Below, one piece after another: positions 1-8,900 of a stretch of DNA of 64,000 nt. Origin of the DNA: Candidatus Bipolaricaulota bacterium (GTDB taxonomy: Bacteria > Bipolaricaulota > Bipolaricaulia > UBA7950 > UBA9294); NCBI GenBank assembly GCA_028278555.1, contig JANQEA010000008.1, positions 22,894 to 86,893 of the forward strand, given 5' to 3'. The notes under the pieces are model-generated. The model was not told the origin of the DNA and did not search any database. It worked only from the letters and a program-made list of their open reading frames with translations. The translations under genes were made by a program, and so were the position numbers. Position 1 is the stretch's first letter, and each line of letters starts with the position of its first letter.

Positions 1-302
1 GGCCATGTCCGGTCGGCGTCGGCCTGAGCTTCGCGTGCAAGAACGGAGCGCCCGATTGCTCCGCTCCGTTCTTGCGTGGATGACGTGCAGTCACGAGAGG
101 CTGGTGCGAGCGTGTTGCTGCAAATGCCGCGACACGTGCGAGAATGCCGGCTGGCATTCCCGCGTGGGTGAGGTCCGTCGGCTGGTGTGTTGGCCATGCT
201 CGATTGACGTCGACCTGAGCATTCTCGAGCGGGGGAAGGTGAGCGTCTCGCCGCACTCCAGCAGTCTTCGGTGATGGGCAGAAGGATCTCCTGCAGACCA
301 AT
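1..302. other. Left-edge non-coding stretch with two hairpins
   Basis: I see no convincing gene here. Bases 1-27 could be the tail of a gene entering from the left (one frame ends in TGA at 25-27), but this is too short to judge. A perfect 14-bp inverted repeat at 37-50/62-75 (GCAAGAACGGAGCG) with an 11-base loop could be that gene's terminator. A second hairpin lies at 142-159 (GAATGCC/GGCATTC). The 89-codon open frame across this region is built largely from the hairpin sequence and has no homology I recognise. Confidence 0.5.
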
Positions 303-365
303 CGGAGAATGGCCACTGAGCCATTCTCCGCCGCGCAGAGGCTTGGCTCTCAAGCCCTCTGCGCG
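303..365. repeat. Double-hairpin element, copy A
   Basis: Two adjacent hairpins: CGGAGAATGG/CCATTCTCCG (303-330, 8-base loop) and a roughly 14-bp stem CGCGCAGAGG.CTTG / CAAGC.CCTCTGCGCG (332-365, 5-base loop, one bulge). It lies just beyond the stop of the leftward phosphatase gene, so it probably ends transcription in both directions. Copies B (1229-1298) and C (2684-2745) share both stem sequences. Confidence 0.75.
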
Positions 366-369
366 AAGC

Positions 370-1143
370 CTATCCTCGGATCAGATCGAGGGTCTCCTGA
401 AGCAACAGGCCGTTCGTCGAGATCGCCTCGTTCCCGTGGATGGTCGGCGCGCCGGACCAATCGGTGAACGTGCCGCCGGCCTCGCGGAGGATCGGCGGGA
501 ACGGGCCGCAGTCCCAGCTGCTCATGATCGGATCGAGCATGATCTCGGCTCGACCCGTGGCGACCAGGGCGTGGCCGTAAGCGTCGCCCCACCCCGCGCG
601 GATCGAGGCCGCACGTTGGAAGCGCTCCCACTCCTCGGCACGTCCGAACTCGGCGAATGTGCCGGCGTCGGAGAAGCAGACAGTGGCGCGGCTCATATCA
701 TCGACCGTGGAGACCCGCACCGGACGGCCGTTCCACGAGCATCCCTCTCCGCTTGCGGCGGCGACCATCTCATCGAGTGCCGGGAAGTACACGGCGCCGA
801 CTTCCACTGTCCCCTCGACTTCGAGAGCCAGAAGAACGGCGTAGAGCGGGACGCCGTGGATGAACGCCTTCGTACCGTCGATCGGATCGATGATCCATCG
901 GCGCGATGCGCCGTCGCGGTCCGTCTCGCCGAACTCCTCTCCGAGGATCGCGTATCCGGGGAATGTCTCTTCGATTCGGGAACGGATCAGCTCTTCCGCC
1001 TTCCGGTCGGCGATCGTGACCGGGCTATCGTCGGGCTTGAGGTCCGGTTGGATGCCGGTCTGGAAGTAGCCGAGCGTCAGACGCCCAGCGAGGTAGGCAG
1101 TCTCCGTCGCAAAGGCGAGTTCCCGGCGATACGAAGTTGTCAT
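370..1143 (-). CDS. hisN: Histidinol-phosphatase / inositol monophosphatase family enzyme
   Basis: 257-residue member of the Mg-dependent inositol monophosphatase superfamily, which removes phosphate from small phosphorylated alcohols. Metal-site motifs appear in order: DDSPVTIADRKAE, GEEFGE, IDPIDGTKAFIHG, and near the C-terminus WDCGPFPPILREAGG. The KAFIHGVP context resembles HisN-type histidinol-phosphatases (last step but one of histidine synthesis) more than SuhB, but substrate is inferred. I chose ATG 1143 because GGGAGG lies 7-8 bases upstream; earlier in-frame starts lack a site. Likely cytoplasmic. No other histidine gene is nearby. It is followed by double-hairpin copy A. Confidence 0.85.
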   Translation of the reverse strand: MTTSYRRELAFATETAYLAGRLTLGYFQTGIQPDLKPDDSPVTIADRKAEELIRSRIEETFPGYAILGEEFGETDRDGASRRWIIDPIDGTKAFIHGVPLYAVLLALEVEGTVEVGAVYFPALDEMVAAASGEGCSWNGRPVRVSTVDDMSRATVCFSDAGTFAEFGRAEEWERFQRAASIRAGWGDAYGHALVATGRAEIMLDPIMSSWDCGPFPPILREAGGTFTDWSGAPTIHGNEAISTNGLLLQETLDLIRG

Positions 1144-1228
1144 GGACTGATCCCTCCCGATGCCCATGATGCGCGAAAGGGCTCGACGGTTCACTCGCAG
1201 GGGCGCCTAACTACGCTTCGTCACCAAC

Positions 1229-1298
1229 CGGAGAATGCGAGGCGATAGACCCGCTTTCTCCGCCGCGCAGAGGGCCTGCCCTCTAGGGTCTCTGCGCG
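1229..1298. repeat. Double-hairpin element, copy B
   Basis: Same two-stem design as copies A and C: CGGAGAA-GCG/CGC-TTCTCCG with one T:T mismatch (1229-1262), then CGCGCAGAG/CTCTGCGCG (1264-1298). It is fused to a fragment of the lipoprotein 3' end (1283-1380), in the same order as copy C and the intact lipoprotein end. Confidence 0.7.
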
Positions 1299-1380
1299 AG
1301 GACTTCAATCGGATATCTGAAGGCGATCGTCTCGCCGTTGCGGCCCGGGAAGGTGACGATTAGGTCGAACTACGCGCGGG
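1283..1380 (-). pseudogene. Duplicated 3' end of the 2730-5648 lipoprotein gene
   Basis: Read leftward, the stretch encodes DLIVTFPGRNGE, then AFRYPIE and LAQRP-stop. This nearly matches the last ~25 residues of the lipoprotein encoded at 2730-5648. Relative to the intact gene it has a Trp-to-stop change (TGG to TAG) and an in-frame deletion of roughly 13 codons. Together with hairpin copy B it forms a direct repeat of about 130-150 bp with 2684-2850, and the two repeats bracket the AAA/DUF4143 gene. Confidence 0.85.
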
Positions 1381-1468
1381 GTCCGAGTCGGCATCGCGCG
1401 TGTTCTCAGGGCAATCCAGACGCAAGTTCTTTTGCATTTGGTAGTACTATATGCTAGAGTGCTGGCAT

Positions 1469-2617
1469 ATGTACTTGCGCCCGGAATGGATCCGACGGAT
1501 TGACGACGCGTTCTGCGACCGATCCGTTGTCTGGCTGAAGGGAGTGCGGCGGGTCGGGAAGACGGTCCTCAGCTGCTCGTTGTCGGATGCGGAGTACTAC
1601 GACTGCGAACTTCCGCGAACGCGTCGGCTGTTCGAGGACCCTGAAGGCCTCCTTCGTAGTGTGCGCGGTAGCCGGATCGTGCTTGACGAGATCCACCGCC
1701 TGGTCAATCCTTCCGAGCTTCTGAAGATCGCGGCCGATCACTACTCCGACGTTCAGATCCTGGCAACGGGCTCTTCGACGCTGGGAGCCTCTTCGAAGTT
1801 CCGCGACTCGCTGACGGGGAGGAAGCGCACTGTCTGGCTGACTCCGATGACTCTCGATGACCTGAGCGCGTTTGAGCGAGGCGACTTGGAACATCGCCTC
1901 CTACGAGGCGGGCTCCCGTCGTTTTTCCTGGCGTCCGAGACTCCCGAATCAGACTACCAAGAGTGGCTCGACTCGTATTGGGCGAAGGATATCCAGGAGC
2001 TCTTCCGGCTGGAGAGGCGGGCATCGTTCCAGAGGCTGTTTGAACTTCTCGCGACGCAGAGCGGGGGCATCTTCGAGGCGACTCGTTTCGCCGGCCCGTG
2101 TGAGATCAGTCGGCAGACGGTCTCCAACTACCTTGCCGTTCTCGAAGCTACGCTGGTCGCTCATGTCATTCGACCGTTCAGTACGCGCCGATCGACCGAA
2201 CTGGTCTCGGCCCCGAAGGTCTACGCTTTCGACACGGGGTTCGTCTGCTTCGCGCGCGGGTGGCGCGAGCTTCGTCCAGACGATCTGGGCATTCTTTGGG
2301 AGCACTTCGTACTCAACGAGATCCAGGCAAAGCTCCAATCGCAACAGGTCCACTACTGGAGAGACAAGAACAAGCACGAAATCGACTTCATCATCCGAAG
2401 GCGAGGCGGCTTGCCGGACGCCATCGAATGCAAGTGGTCGGCAGAGGAGTTCGATCCCCGCAATCTTCGTGCGTTCCGACGGCAGTATCCCGAAGGGAGA
2501 AACTGGGTTGTCGCCTCCGACGTAGATCGTTCGTTCTCAAGGACCGTAGGTGGGATCGAGATCCGATTTGCTGCCCTCCCGGAGCTCATCCATCAGCTTC
2601 AGCAGCGCGATGATTGA
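1469..2617 (+). CDS. AAA ATPase with DUF4143 C-terminal domain
   Basis: About 382 residues. An N-terminal P-loop (GVRRVGKT, about residues 24-32) and Walker B (RIVLDEIHRL, about 72-80) belong to the AAA_14 type. The C-terminal half (from roughly 180: HYWRDKNKHEIDFII, then AIECKWS) has the DUF4143 look of a PD-(D/E)XK-like fold (E-x-D-x20-E-C-K). The role of these common, horizontally spread ATPases is unknown. ATG 1469 is preferred; ATG 1451 is an alternative. A possible -10 (TACTAT) lies at 1445-1450. The gene runs opposite to its neighbours and is bracketed by ~150-bp direct repeats, suggesting acquisition. Confidence 0.85.
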   Translation: MYLRPEWIRRIDDAFCDRSVVWLKGVRRVGKTVLSCSLSDAEYYDCELPRTRRLFEDPEGLLRSVRGSRIVLDEIHRLVNPSELLKIAADHYSDVQILATGSSTLGASSKFRDSLTGRKRTVWLTPMTLDDLSAFERGDLEHRLLRGGLPSFFLASETPESDYQEWLDSYWAKDIQELFRLERRASFQRLFELLATQSGGIFEATRFAGPCEISRQTVSNYLAVLEATLVAHVIRPFSTRRSTELVSAPKVYAFDTGFVCFARGWRELRPDDLGILWEHFVLNEIQAKLQSQQVHYWRDKNKHEIDFIIRRRGGLPDAIECKWSAEEFDPRNLRAFRRQYPEGRNWVVASDVDRSFSRTVGGIEIRFAALPELIHQLQQRDD

Positions 2618-2683
2618 AGGCTCCGTCCCATGAAGGCGGATGCGTCTACGATCCGGCTCGAATCACGATTAGCCGTGCCAACC

Positions 2684-2745
2684 CGGAGAATGCCTCTGGC
2701 CATTCTCCGCCGCGCAGAGAGCTTGCCCTCTAGGGTCTCTGCGCG
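2684..2745. terminator. Double-hairpin element, copy C, between convergent genes
   Basis: Stem 1 is CGGAGAATG/CATTCTCCG (2684-2709) and stem 2 is CGCGCAGAGA/TCTCTGCGCG (2711-2745). Stem 2 overlaps the last codons and stop of the leftward lipoprotein gene, so its C-terminal residues LAQRP are part of the repeat. The position between convergent genes fits a bidirectional terminator. Confidence 0.7.
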
Positions 2746-5648
2746 AGGATGTCAATCGGATAGCGGAAGGTGATCGGCTCGCCGTTCCGTCCCGGGAAGG
2801 TGACGATCAGGTCGTAGGTCCCCGGTGTCATCGACGCCGGCAAGTCGAACCACGCGCGGATCGTCTCTCCCTGCCGGATGAACGACAGCGCCTCGTACTC
2901 GCCGATCGCCACCGACGAGAACTGGACGAAGTCAGGGGGTGAGAACTGTGCGTCTAGCGTGATTGTCAGCAGCGCGTTGAACGAACCGGCTGAGAGCGCC
3001 GTCGGCGAAATCGACACAATCCCCGGCGGGGAGCCGCCGGCCATCGGTGATTGGGCGCCTCCTGGCCCTTGTGTCCCGCGCTGCTGAGGCGGCGAACTGG
3101 CTCCCGATTGCGACGGCCCTCCCACCCCGACGTTCTGCGGAGCAGAACTCGGACCGGCTTGAGCATCGCTCAAGCCGAAATAGGCAAGTACATCGCCGAT
3201 GTACTCGGCGCTGTACGCCTCTGCGCGGAAGACCTCGTTCGTCTGCCCATCCGGGCCGGATGAGTAGAACGGGTTGACGTACTCCCAGACGATCTCGCCG
3301 GCCGGCGTCACTTCGAAGAATCGCCCCTCGACGCCGGAGCAGATGAGCGTGTTCCCGTTGCGCAGCCGTTGCTGACCCGATATATGGTCTGCGAACCAGG
3401 CGTCACTTGTTCCGCCTGGTTCGTCCGGGTATTGCCAGACGATGGTGGCGGGCAATACCCGGGTGGATGAGCTATCCCCATAGGCGGGTAGATCCACTTC
3501 GATCACTCGCGAGTACGGGCGCTCGCGCCGATTGCCATTATCGAAGACGAGGACGGTGTTCTCGTCTAGCCACTCGCAGTCATGTTGGTTGTAGAGGATC
3601 TGGGTTCCCGACGCGCCGTATGCGGCCGGATTCCCCCAGCGGTACAAGAGATCGCCGGCGTCACCGGCCGCCTCGGTTGTTGTCAGGTCGTGATCGATGA
3701 TCCAGAACTCGCTGGCGACGCGGCTGGAGAGGATGATCTGGTCGTGCTCGGCGCTGTAGGCGATCGAGTTGAAGTGCCACCAGTCCTCGGTCCGGGTGTC
3801 GGCGAAGAAGTCGAGATCGATCTTCTCCGGGTGTCCAGCAGCGTGCCATCCGGCGGGGAGCACGTGATCCCACAGGTGCCATTCCCAGACGATCCGGTCG
3901 AGGGTAGGGCTGTATTCGAGGACCATCTCGCTCCAGACCTCGCCCGAGTCCGGCAGCTGGTTCGATGACAGCCCCGCGGCCAACGCCTCGGCCTGCGACT
4001 TCGTCTCCCAAGCGATCATCAGCACGTTTCCGTTCGGGAGCATTGCGACGTCGTGATGAAGATGGGCGTGCCCGGTCGTCAGTTCGAACGACCACGCCTC
4101 ATCCCCGTCCCATGTCAAGAGCTCGACGCCCCCACCCATGCCGCCCGCCGAGAGCTCACCCCGGATCGTGTACGTCGCCAGCAGATCGCCGCCCTCCATC
4201 AGATAGACGGAGTTCCCCGGTCGCCCGGAGAGCTGCCAGTCGTGGACGACTTCCCCATCACGGTTGATGAGGTATGCCGTTTGCCCCCCGACGGGGGCAA
4301 ACAGCACGTATGCTTCGTCCTCGGCTCCGAGAGCGGAGCCGAGGTCGGGCGAGTTCTGGGACTCGTCGTTCCCAGAACTCGCGTCTGGTGAGCTGGCCAC
4401 GTAGCTGCTGGCACCACTCCTCACAACTCGGACGAGATTCTGAACCCTTCTGACATCGCCTTGCGGCCCATTGCCGTAGGAAGGCGAGCCGGTCTTCGGA
4501 TCGGAGCGCTGACAGCCGGCCCCGTGGACGTCGATGAACTGACCGTTCATGTAGCCGAGTCCACGACCGAACGCGATGTACACGGCGCTCTGACCGCCCC
4601 GCGTCGTCACGTGCGTGGTCCCCGACCAGTAGTGGCCCCAGTCGAGATCTCCGTCTTCGTTGGTGATGCTCGTTACATTGAAGAGTGGGTCGATCGCTGC
4701 CGAGTTCGTCGCATCCGGCGAGCGCATGTAGTCGACGATCGACTGAAGCTCCTTCGCGTTCGGCAGATACCAGTCGGAGTACCCGAGATAGCTCTGGTCG
4801 TTGAGATCCTCGACGTAGGCCAGCGCCTCTTCCCAGTTCATGCCGTACCCCGAGTCGTTCTGCGACCACATCAGGCCGGTCGCCAGATCGGAGATCGTCC
4901 CGTCGCCGTTGTTGATGAAGTCGTTCTCGCCGTAGGCCGTGTTCCCGCGGACGAAGCGGACGTAGTACGTCTTCTCCTGCCCGCCGGGGCCCGCCGTTGT
5001 GTTGACCGGGTAGCCCTTGATCCGGCCGTCGGCGAAGTTGACGCCGAACATCTGGTCACCGCCGCCGAAGCTCCCGCCGCTGACGTAGAGCGTCGTCGTC
5101 ACCCACTGCGAATCGATGATCCGCTCCCCGGCCGACGTGTCGCCGTAGGCGAAGTCGAAGTAGGCCGTGTCGATGAACGGGACCATGCCGGAACCTGAGG
5201 GATCCATTCCGTCAACACCGGAGAAGTCGATCAGCGAGTAGAGCTCCTTGATCGTCGGCAGCCGCCAGTCCGAGTAGCCGGCGTACGTGAAGCCGTTCGC
5301 GTACGCGACAGCTTCGGAGTAGGTCATCTTGCCGAAGTAATCCTGCGTCCACATCAGACCCGTGACGAGATCGGTCACCGTCCCGTCGCCGTTGTCGAAG
5401 TAGTTCGGCTGATTCCCATCGATCTGCGCGTCCTGACCAGAGAAAGGTTGTCCCGCAGCAGGCGCACTGATCTCAGCGTAGTTGTCGTACGTCTTCGACT
5501 GATTCGTATCGACGATCGCGTAGTTCAAGTCATTCGTTGCCGCGATCGCCTCACCGACGTCAAGCAGCGACGTGAGCGCGCAACCAGAGAGGACGAGTGT
5601 CAAGGCAACGATCGGCGTGAGTCGTTTCAGTTTCATCGTGATCCTCAT
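2730..5648 (-). CDS. Lipoprotein with two DUF1566 (Lcl C-terminal) domains and an arylsulfotransferase-like domain
   Basis: 972 residues. A lipoprotein signal ends in LVLSGC (about residue 22). Two DUF1566 units follow (about 65-240 and 250-410), each with the NGDGTxTDLxTGLMW and SDWxLPxxKEL signatures. From about 440 to 850 there is a beta-propeller region resembling arylsulfotransferases (VHDWQLSGRPGNS, ATYTIRGE, HHDVAMLPNGNVL). A Gly/Pro/Ser linker and a small beta domain end it. Likely surface-anchored; substrate and activity unknown. ATG 5648 follows AAGGAGGG at 6 bases. The DUF1566 half is closely paralogous to the lipoprotein at 31751-33256. The fusion of the two domain types is unusual. 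Confidence 0.85.
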   Translation of the reverse strand: MRITMKLKRLTPIVALTLVLSGCALTSLLDVGEAIAATNDLNYAIVDTNQSKTYDNYAEISAPAAGQPFSGQDAQIDGNQPNYFDNGDGTVTDLVTGLMWTQDYFGKMTYSEAVAYANGFTYAGYSDWRLPTIKELYSLIDFSGVDGMDPSGSGMVPFIDTAYFDFAYGDTSAGERIIDSQWVTTTLYVSGGSFGGGDQMFGVNFADGRIKGYPVNTTAGPGGQEKTYYVRFVRGNTAYGENDFINNGDGTISDLATGLMWSQNDSGYGMNWEEALAYVEDLNDQSYLGYSDWYLPNAKELQSIVDYMRSPDATNSAAIDPLFNVTSITNEDGDLDWGHYWSGTTHVTTRGGQSAVYIAFGRGLGYMNGQFIDVHGAGCQRSDPKTGSPSYGNGPQGDVRRVQNLVRVVRSGASSYVASSPDASSGNDESQNSPDLGSALGAEDEAYVLFAPVGGQTAYLINRDGEVVHDWQLSGRPGNSVYLMEGGDLLATYTIRGELSAGGMGGGVELLTWDGDEAWSFELTTGHAHLHHDVAMLPNGNVLMIAWETKSQAEALAAGLSSNQLPDSGEVWSEMVLEYSPTLDRIVWEWHLWDHVLPAGWHAAGHPEKIDLDFFADTRTEDWWHFNSIAYSAEHDQIILSSRVASEFWIIDHDLTTTEAAGDAGDLLYRWGNPAAYGASGTQILYNQHDCEWLDENTVLVFDNGNRRERPYSRVIEVDLPAYGDSSSTRVLPATIVWQYPDEPGGTSDAWFADHISGQQRLRNGNTLICSGVEGRFFEVTPAGEIVWEYVNPFYSSGPDGQTNEVFRAEAYSAEYIGDVLAYFGLSDAQAGPSSAPQNVGVGGPSQSGASSPPQQRGTQGPGGAQSPMAGGSPPGIVSISPTALSAGSFNALLTITLDAQFSPPDFVQFSSVAIGEYEALSFIRQGETIRAWFDLPASMTPGTYDLIVTFPGRNGEPITFRYPIDILAQRP

Positions 5649-5679
5649 CTTAGTCCCTCCTTGGAGTGGAAGTGCCGGG

Positions 5680-5711
5680 AGGGTAGAGCGAGCACATGAA
5701 GCCAACATGAA
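5680..5711 (-). promoter_or_regulatory. Proximal promoter element of the large lipoprotein gene
   Basis: On the minus strand: TTCATG, 5 bases, TTCATG, 9 bases, TACCCT. The two TTCATG half-sites start 11 bases apart, as in sites of OmpR/PhoB-type regulators, and TACCCT would be the -10, 31 bases before the ATG. The same layout precedes the paralogous lipoprotein gene (33296-33328), with the second half-site and both spacings conserved. Function is inferred from conservation. Confidence 0.55.
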
Positions 5712-5951
5712 TTTCTGGCTTCATGAAGGAACTCTTCGAGTTCCCAGATGAAGAGAGCACGTGAGTGCTCGACGGCGGATGAATCCATGGTTCATGCGTG
5801 CAACTCGCGAAGTGACGAAAGATGAACCAGGCGGGTAGCCTGCGACTCCGCGTGTTGCCGGAGGTGAAGAACGCGCAGGCGTTCGCAGGAGGGTAGAGCG
5901 GGCAGACCAACGACACATGAATCGATAGGCGAGGGAGAGTTCCCCCTCCTT
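5712..5951. other. Intergenic hairpin string with a second promoter-like element
   Basis: I see no gene in the 303 bases between the KAP gene and the lipoprotein. Short inverted repeats follow one another: 5729-5743 (GAACTC/GAGTTC), 5755-5770 (GAGCAC/GTGCTC), 5829-5841 (AGGC/GCCT) and 5869-5884 (GAACGC/GCGTTC), with a near-palindrome at 5781-5793. A second TTCATG...TACCCT element sits at about 5888-5922 on the minus strand, with 20 rather than 9 bases between the boxes, an extra helical turn. A transcript from it would carry the hairpins as a leader. Confidence 0.5.
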
Positions 5952-8900
5952 CTATTCGGCGGTCTTGTCCTCTGCCTCTTCTGGCTCCGCTGGGAGAGAT
6001 ACTCCCAGGGCAGCAGCGAGCCTGACGAGGACAGCTTCCATGTCCGATCCCGTTTCCTGCTTCGGAATAAGTGACACTACCTCCCGCTTGAATGAGTCTG
6101 TGCTAGCGGGTTGATCCGTCTCACGGAGCTTGTAGCCCTCCTCCATGCGAGTTGCCAGCCAAGAAAGCCCAGCCACATTCTCATGTGCAAGCAGTGGCTC
6201 GAAGAGCTTCGGGATGAGATCGTTTAGCGTTGCGAGGGATTGGGCTTCAGGTAGCAAGAAGCCGAGATGTTCAAAGAACGGATCTCCGATCCCTTCTGCT
6301 GGGCTAAGTGCTCCTTTCAGGATTCGAGTCCCAAGAACAGATTGCACGGGCCCACTCATCAGGGAGACAAGACTTCGTAGCATGTCCATGGACTCCTGAG
6401 AAGGAGACTTCCCCGCGGCAAGATCCTTCGACAACTCAAGGATGGCTTCTCTGACGCTTGAGCCCAGTTGAAGCCTGACGCCGAGTTCGTCGAGCTTGCC
6501 TACTAGTCGAAGTCCGGCCGGAAGCTTCATGAAACAGGCCTTCCACTCAGGCTTCGATGCGCTCTCAACGCCGTTCTTGCACCATGTGAGTACGGATGAG
6601 GTCTGCGTGACCTCCAGAAGCTCAAGTAGGAGATCCGCATCACCAAGCTTGGCTAGCGCTGCGTCACCACTGCTCAAGTAGCGATCAAAGGAATCAGCCT
6701 CGCAGACGGCCAAGAGCGCACGCTGGTATACGTTGGCAGTCTCTTCGTCTTCACCATCCTCCGCGGGCAGACCAGAGCGGAGGCTCCTCCAATCGCGGAT
6801 GAAGCTTGCTGGAGTAAGCACAGCTCGTATGTCATCGGCCCTAGTCAACTGCGCGATCATCTGCTGCACCAGGGCGGGCATGGCATCGCGTTGCTCGATC
6901 ACGTCACGTAGGATGGTGAGCTCAGAACGCGGACTAATGATCTCAAGAAGATGTCCGACAATTGCCCGGTCCCCACTCGCCATGTACTGCTCAAGACGCG
7001 AGTGACCCTCTTCCGAATTGCCGGCAGGGTCCGGCTTCGCGCCGCTGGGATTCGCTCGCAAGTGGAAGAACATGAGCTTCGCTACAGCTGCATCTTTCTT
7101 GTTCTCTGACGCATGATAGAGGTAGTGAAGTGGACTACCTGATGCAGCGAAGGAATCGAGTGACTCGGCCGCACTGTCACACCCAACAGAAGAGAGACCC
7201 TCCAGGGTCTCGATGATGCGAACGGCTTCGTCGACAGGTGCAGGCTCGGTCGATGCATCTAGCCGTGCCAGAGCCGAACTCGCTACGTTTCCCCACTTAA
7301 CGTTCGCTGATGTCCGGCTCGTGATGAGAATGCAGTCTCTGTGGGCGTTGCCAAAACCAGCAGAAGCAATCGACTGCATCAGAGACTCAGTCATTGATCC
7401 TTCGGCAATCTCGGGAGCGACTCCCAGCAAGGCCTTGTCTGTGGCGCCTTTCAGCTTCTGACTGGCGCCTACCCAGGCCTGATACCGCATTTGGATAGCA
7501 AAGGGTCGTTCAAGCTGGACATCAAGCTCAGGCTCCTGCAGACGCTCCACCAGCTTGCGGGTAGCGACGAGAGCCTTCGGTAGGACTGGATTGTCGACGT
7601 CAGCATCCTCCTCCTTCACCAGTGGCGGGATGCGGTCAAGAGTGCGTTGGTAATTCGCGATGACTGACTCTGTTGTGGGGCGGCTGTCGCAGAATCCGAT
7701 CGCGGTAAGCAACTGATCTACAAGCTTCTCGTTCGCGGCACTCCACGGCCCCGCTCCGCGAATGGCTTTGCCGGCAGTCCTGGCGAGAGACTTGTGCTCT
7801 CTGTTCTCGGTTGGGATCGAAGCGATCGCATCAATTGCCGCTAAGAGTTCAGGTGGATCGAGAGCATGAAGTGCGAACTGGCACGTATGGTCGAGCACCT
7901 CCCACACTGCTTCTCCGTGTACCGCGTGAGCACCTACTAGACTGTTCTTGTCTGCGGAGAGAACGGCTTCCTCGAGTGTCTCAGCTAGCAGAAGGTGATA
8001 GCCCTCGGCAGGTGCTACACCGTACGCCAGACCTGAAAGCTGCTTGCGGACCGATTCCTGATCTCCTTCGCCTACGAACCAGGTGTCTGGGAGACTACCG
8101 TCCCAGAGCTGCTTTCGAATGTGCGGGGCCTTCGAACGAAGAAGACCAGCGTAGTAGCCAAGAACCTGAATAGTGTAGGCAGGTTCGTCTTCCCACTGGA
8201 TCACGAGAGCAGCAAGCTGGTTGAGGTACAGCTTGATTGCGCGAGGAGTTGGCGCACTACCCTTGGAAACGCAGCACCGAGTGAACGTCCATCGGATATC
8301 CTCGTAGACAGATGAATCCTGCCCTGGTAGAGCCTTCCGCGCCTGGCTTGCGAAGAATCCCCTCCAATACTGAAGCGCCGGAGGAGGCAGATGGAAACGG
8401 ACCTGGAGGACCTTGTCCAGATACGAGCTCGCTGTCTTGTAGCCCAAAAACCTCATCTCAGTGACCGAAGCGTCTGAGGTGTCCATTTGAGGTTCAGAGC
8501 CCTTGGCGTCAGGCGTGCGTCTGCCATTCCCAATCTTGATGGCGTCGGCCGGTTCTGCGTTTGCCCAGATGCGCGCAAGCCCGTCTCGATCATACGGGAG
8601 AACGACCCACAAATATGATGCCCATGGGAGATTCTCCTCGCTCCTCCTGCCTGGGAGGAAGACCTGCAAGTGCGAGAGTAATCGGAGAGCGGAATCACGC
8701 TCAATCCGATCTAGGTTGTCGAGGACGACAACCAGTCGTCGACTATTGACAAGAGTGTCATCCATGAGATCGTTGAAACATCTCTCGAATTCGAGAGACG
8801 TGGCAAGCGGAGTCTCTCTCGACTTCGTTTTGATAGAGCTCTCCAATTGGCCAACCACAACCCCCGGGAGTGTGCCATGGTCCGTCCTGTGCCTGGAGTC

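Noticed and set aside
271..1248. 325-codon rightward ORF overlapping the phosphatase gene
   Set aside because: It is antisense to a gene with full family motifs, and its product is Arg/Asp-rich with no recognisable domain, as expected of a GC-rich shadow frame.
5650..5916. 88-codon leftward ORF between the KAP and lipoprotein genes
   Set aside because: Its repeated SLYPP-like segments come from the duplicated promoter element; no ribosome binding site and poor composition.
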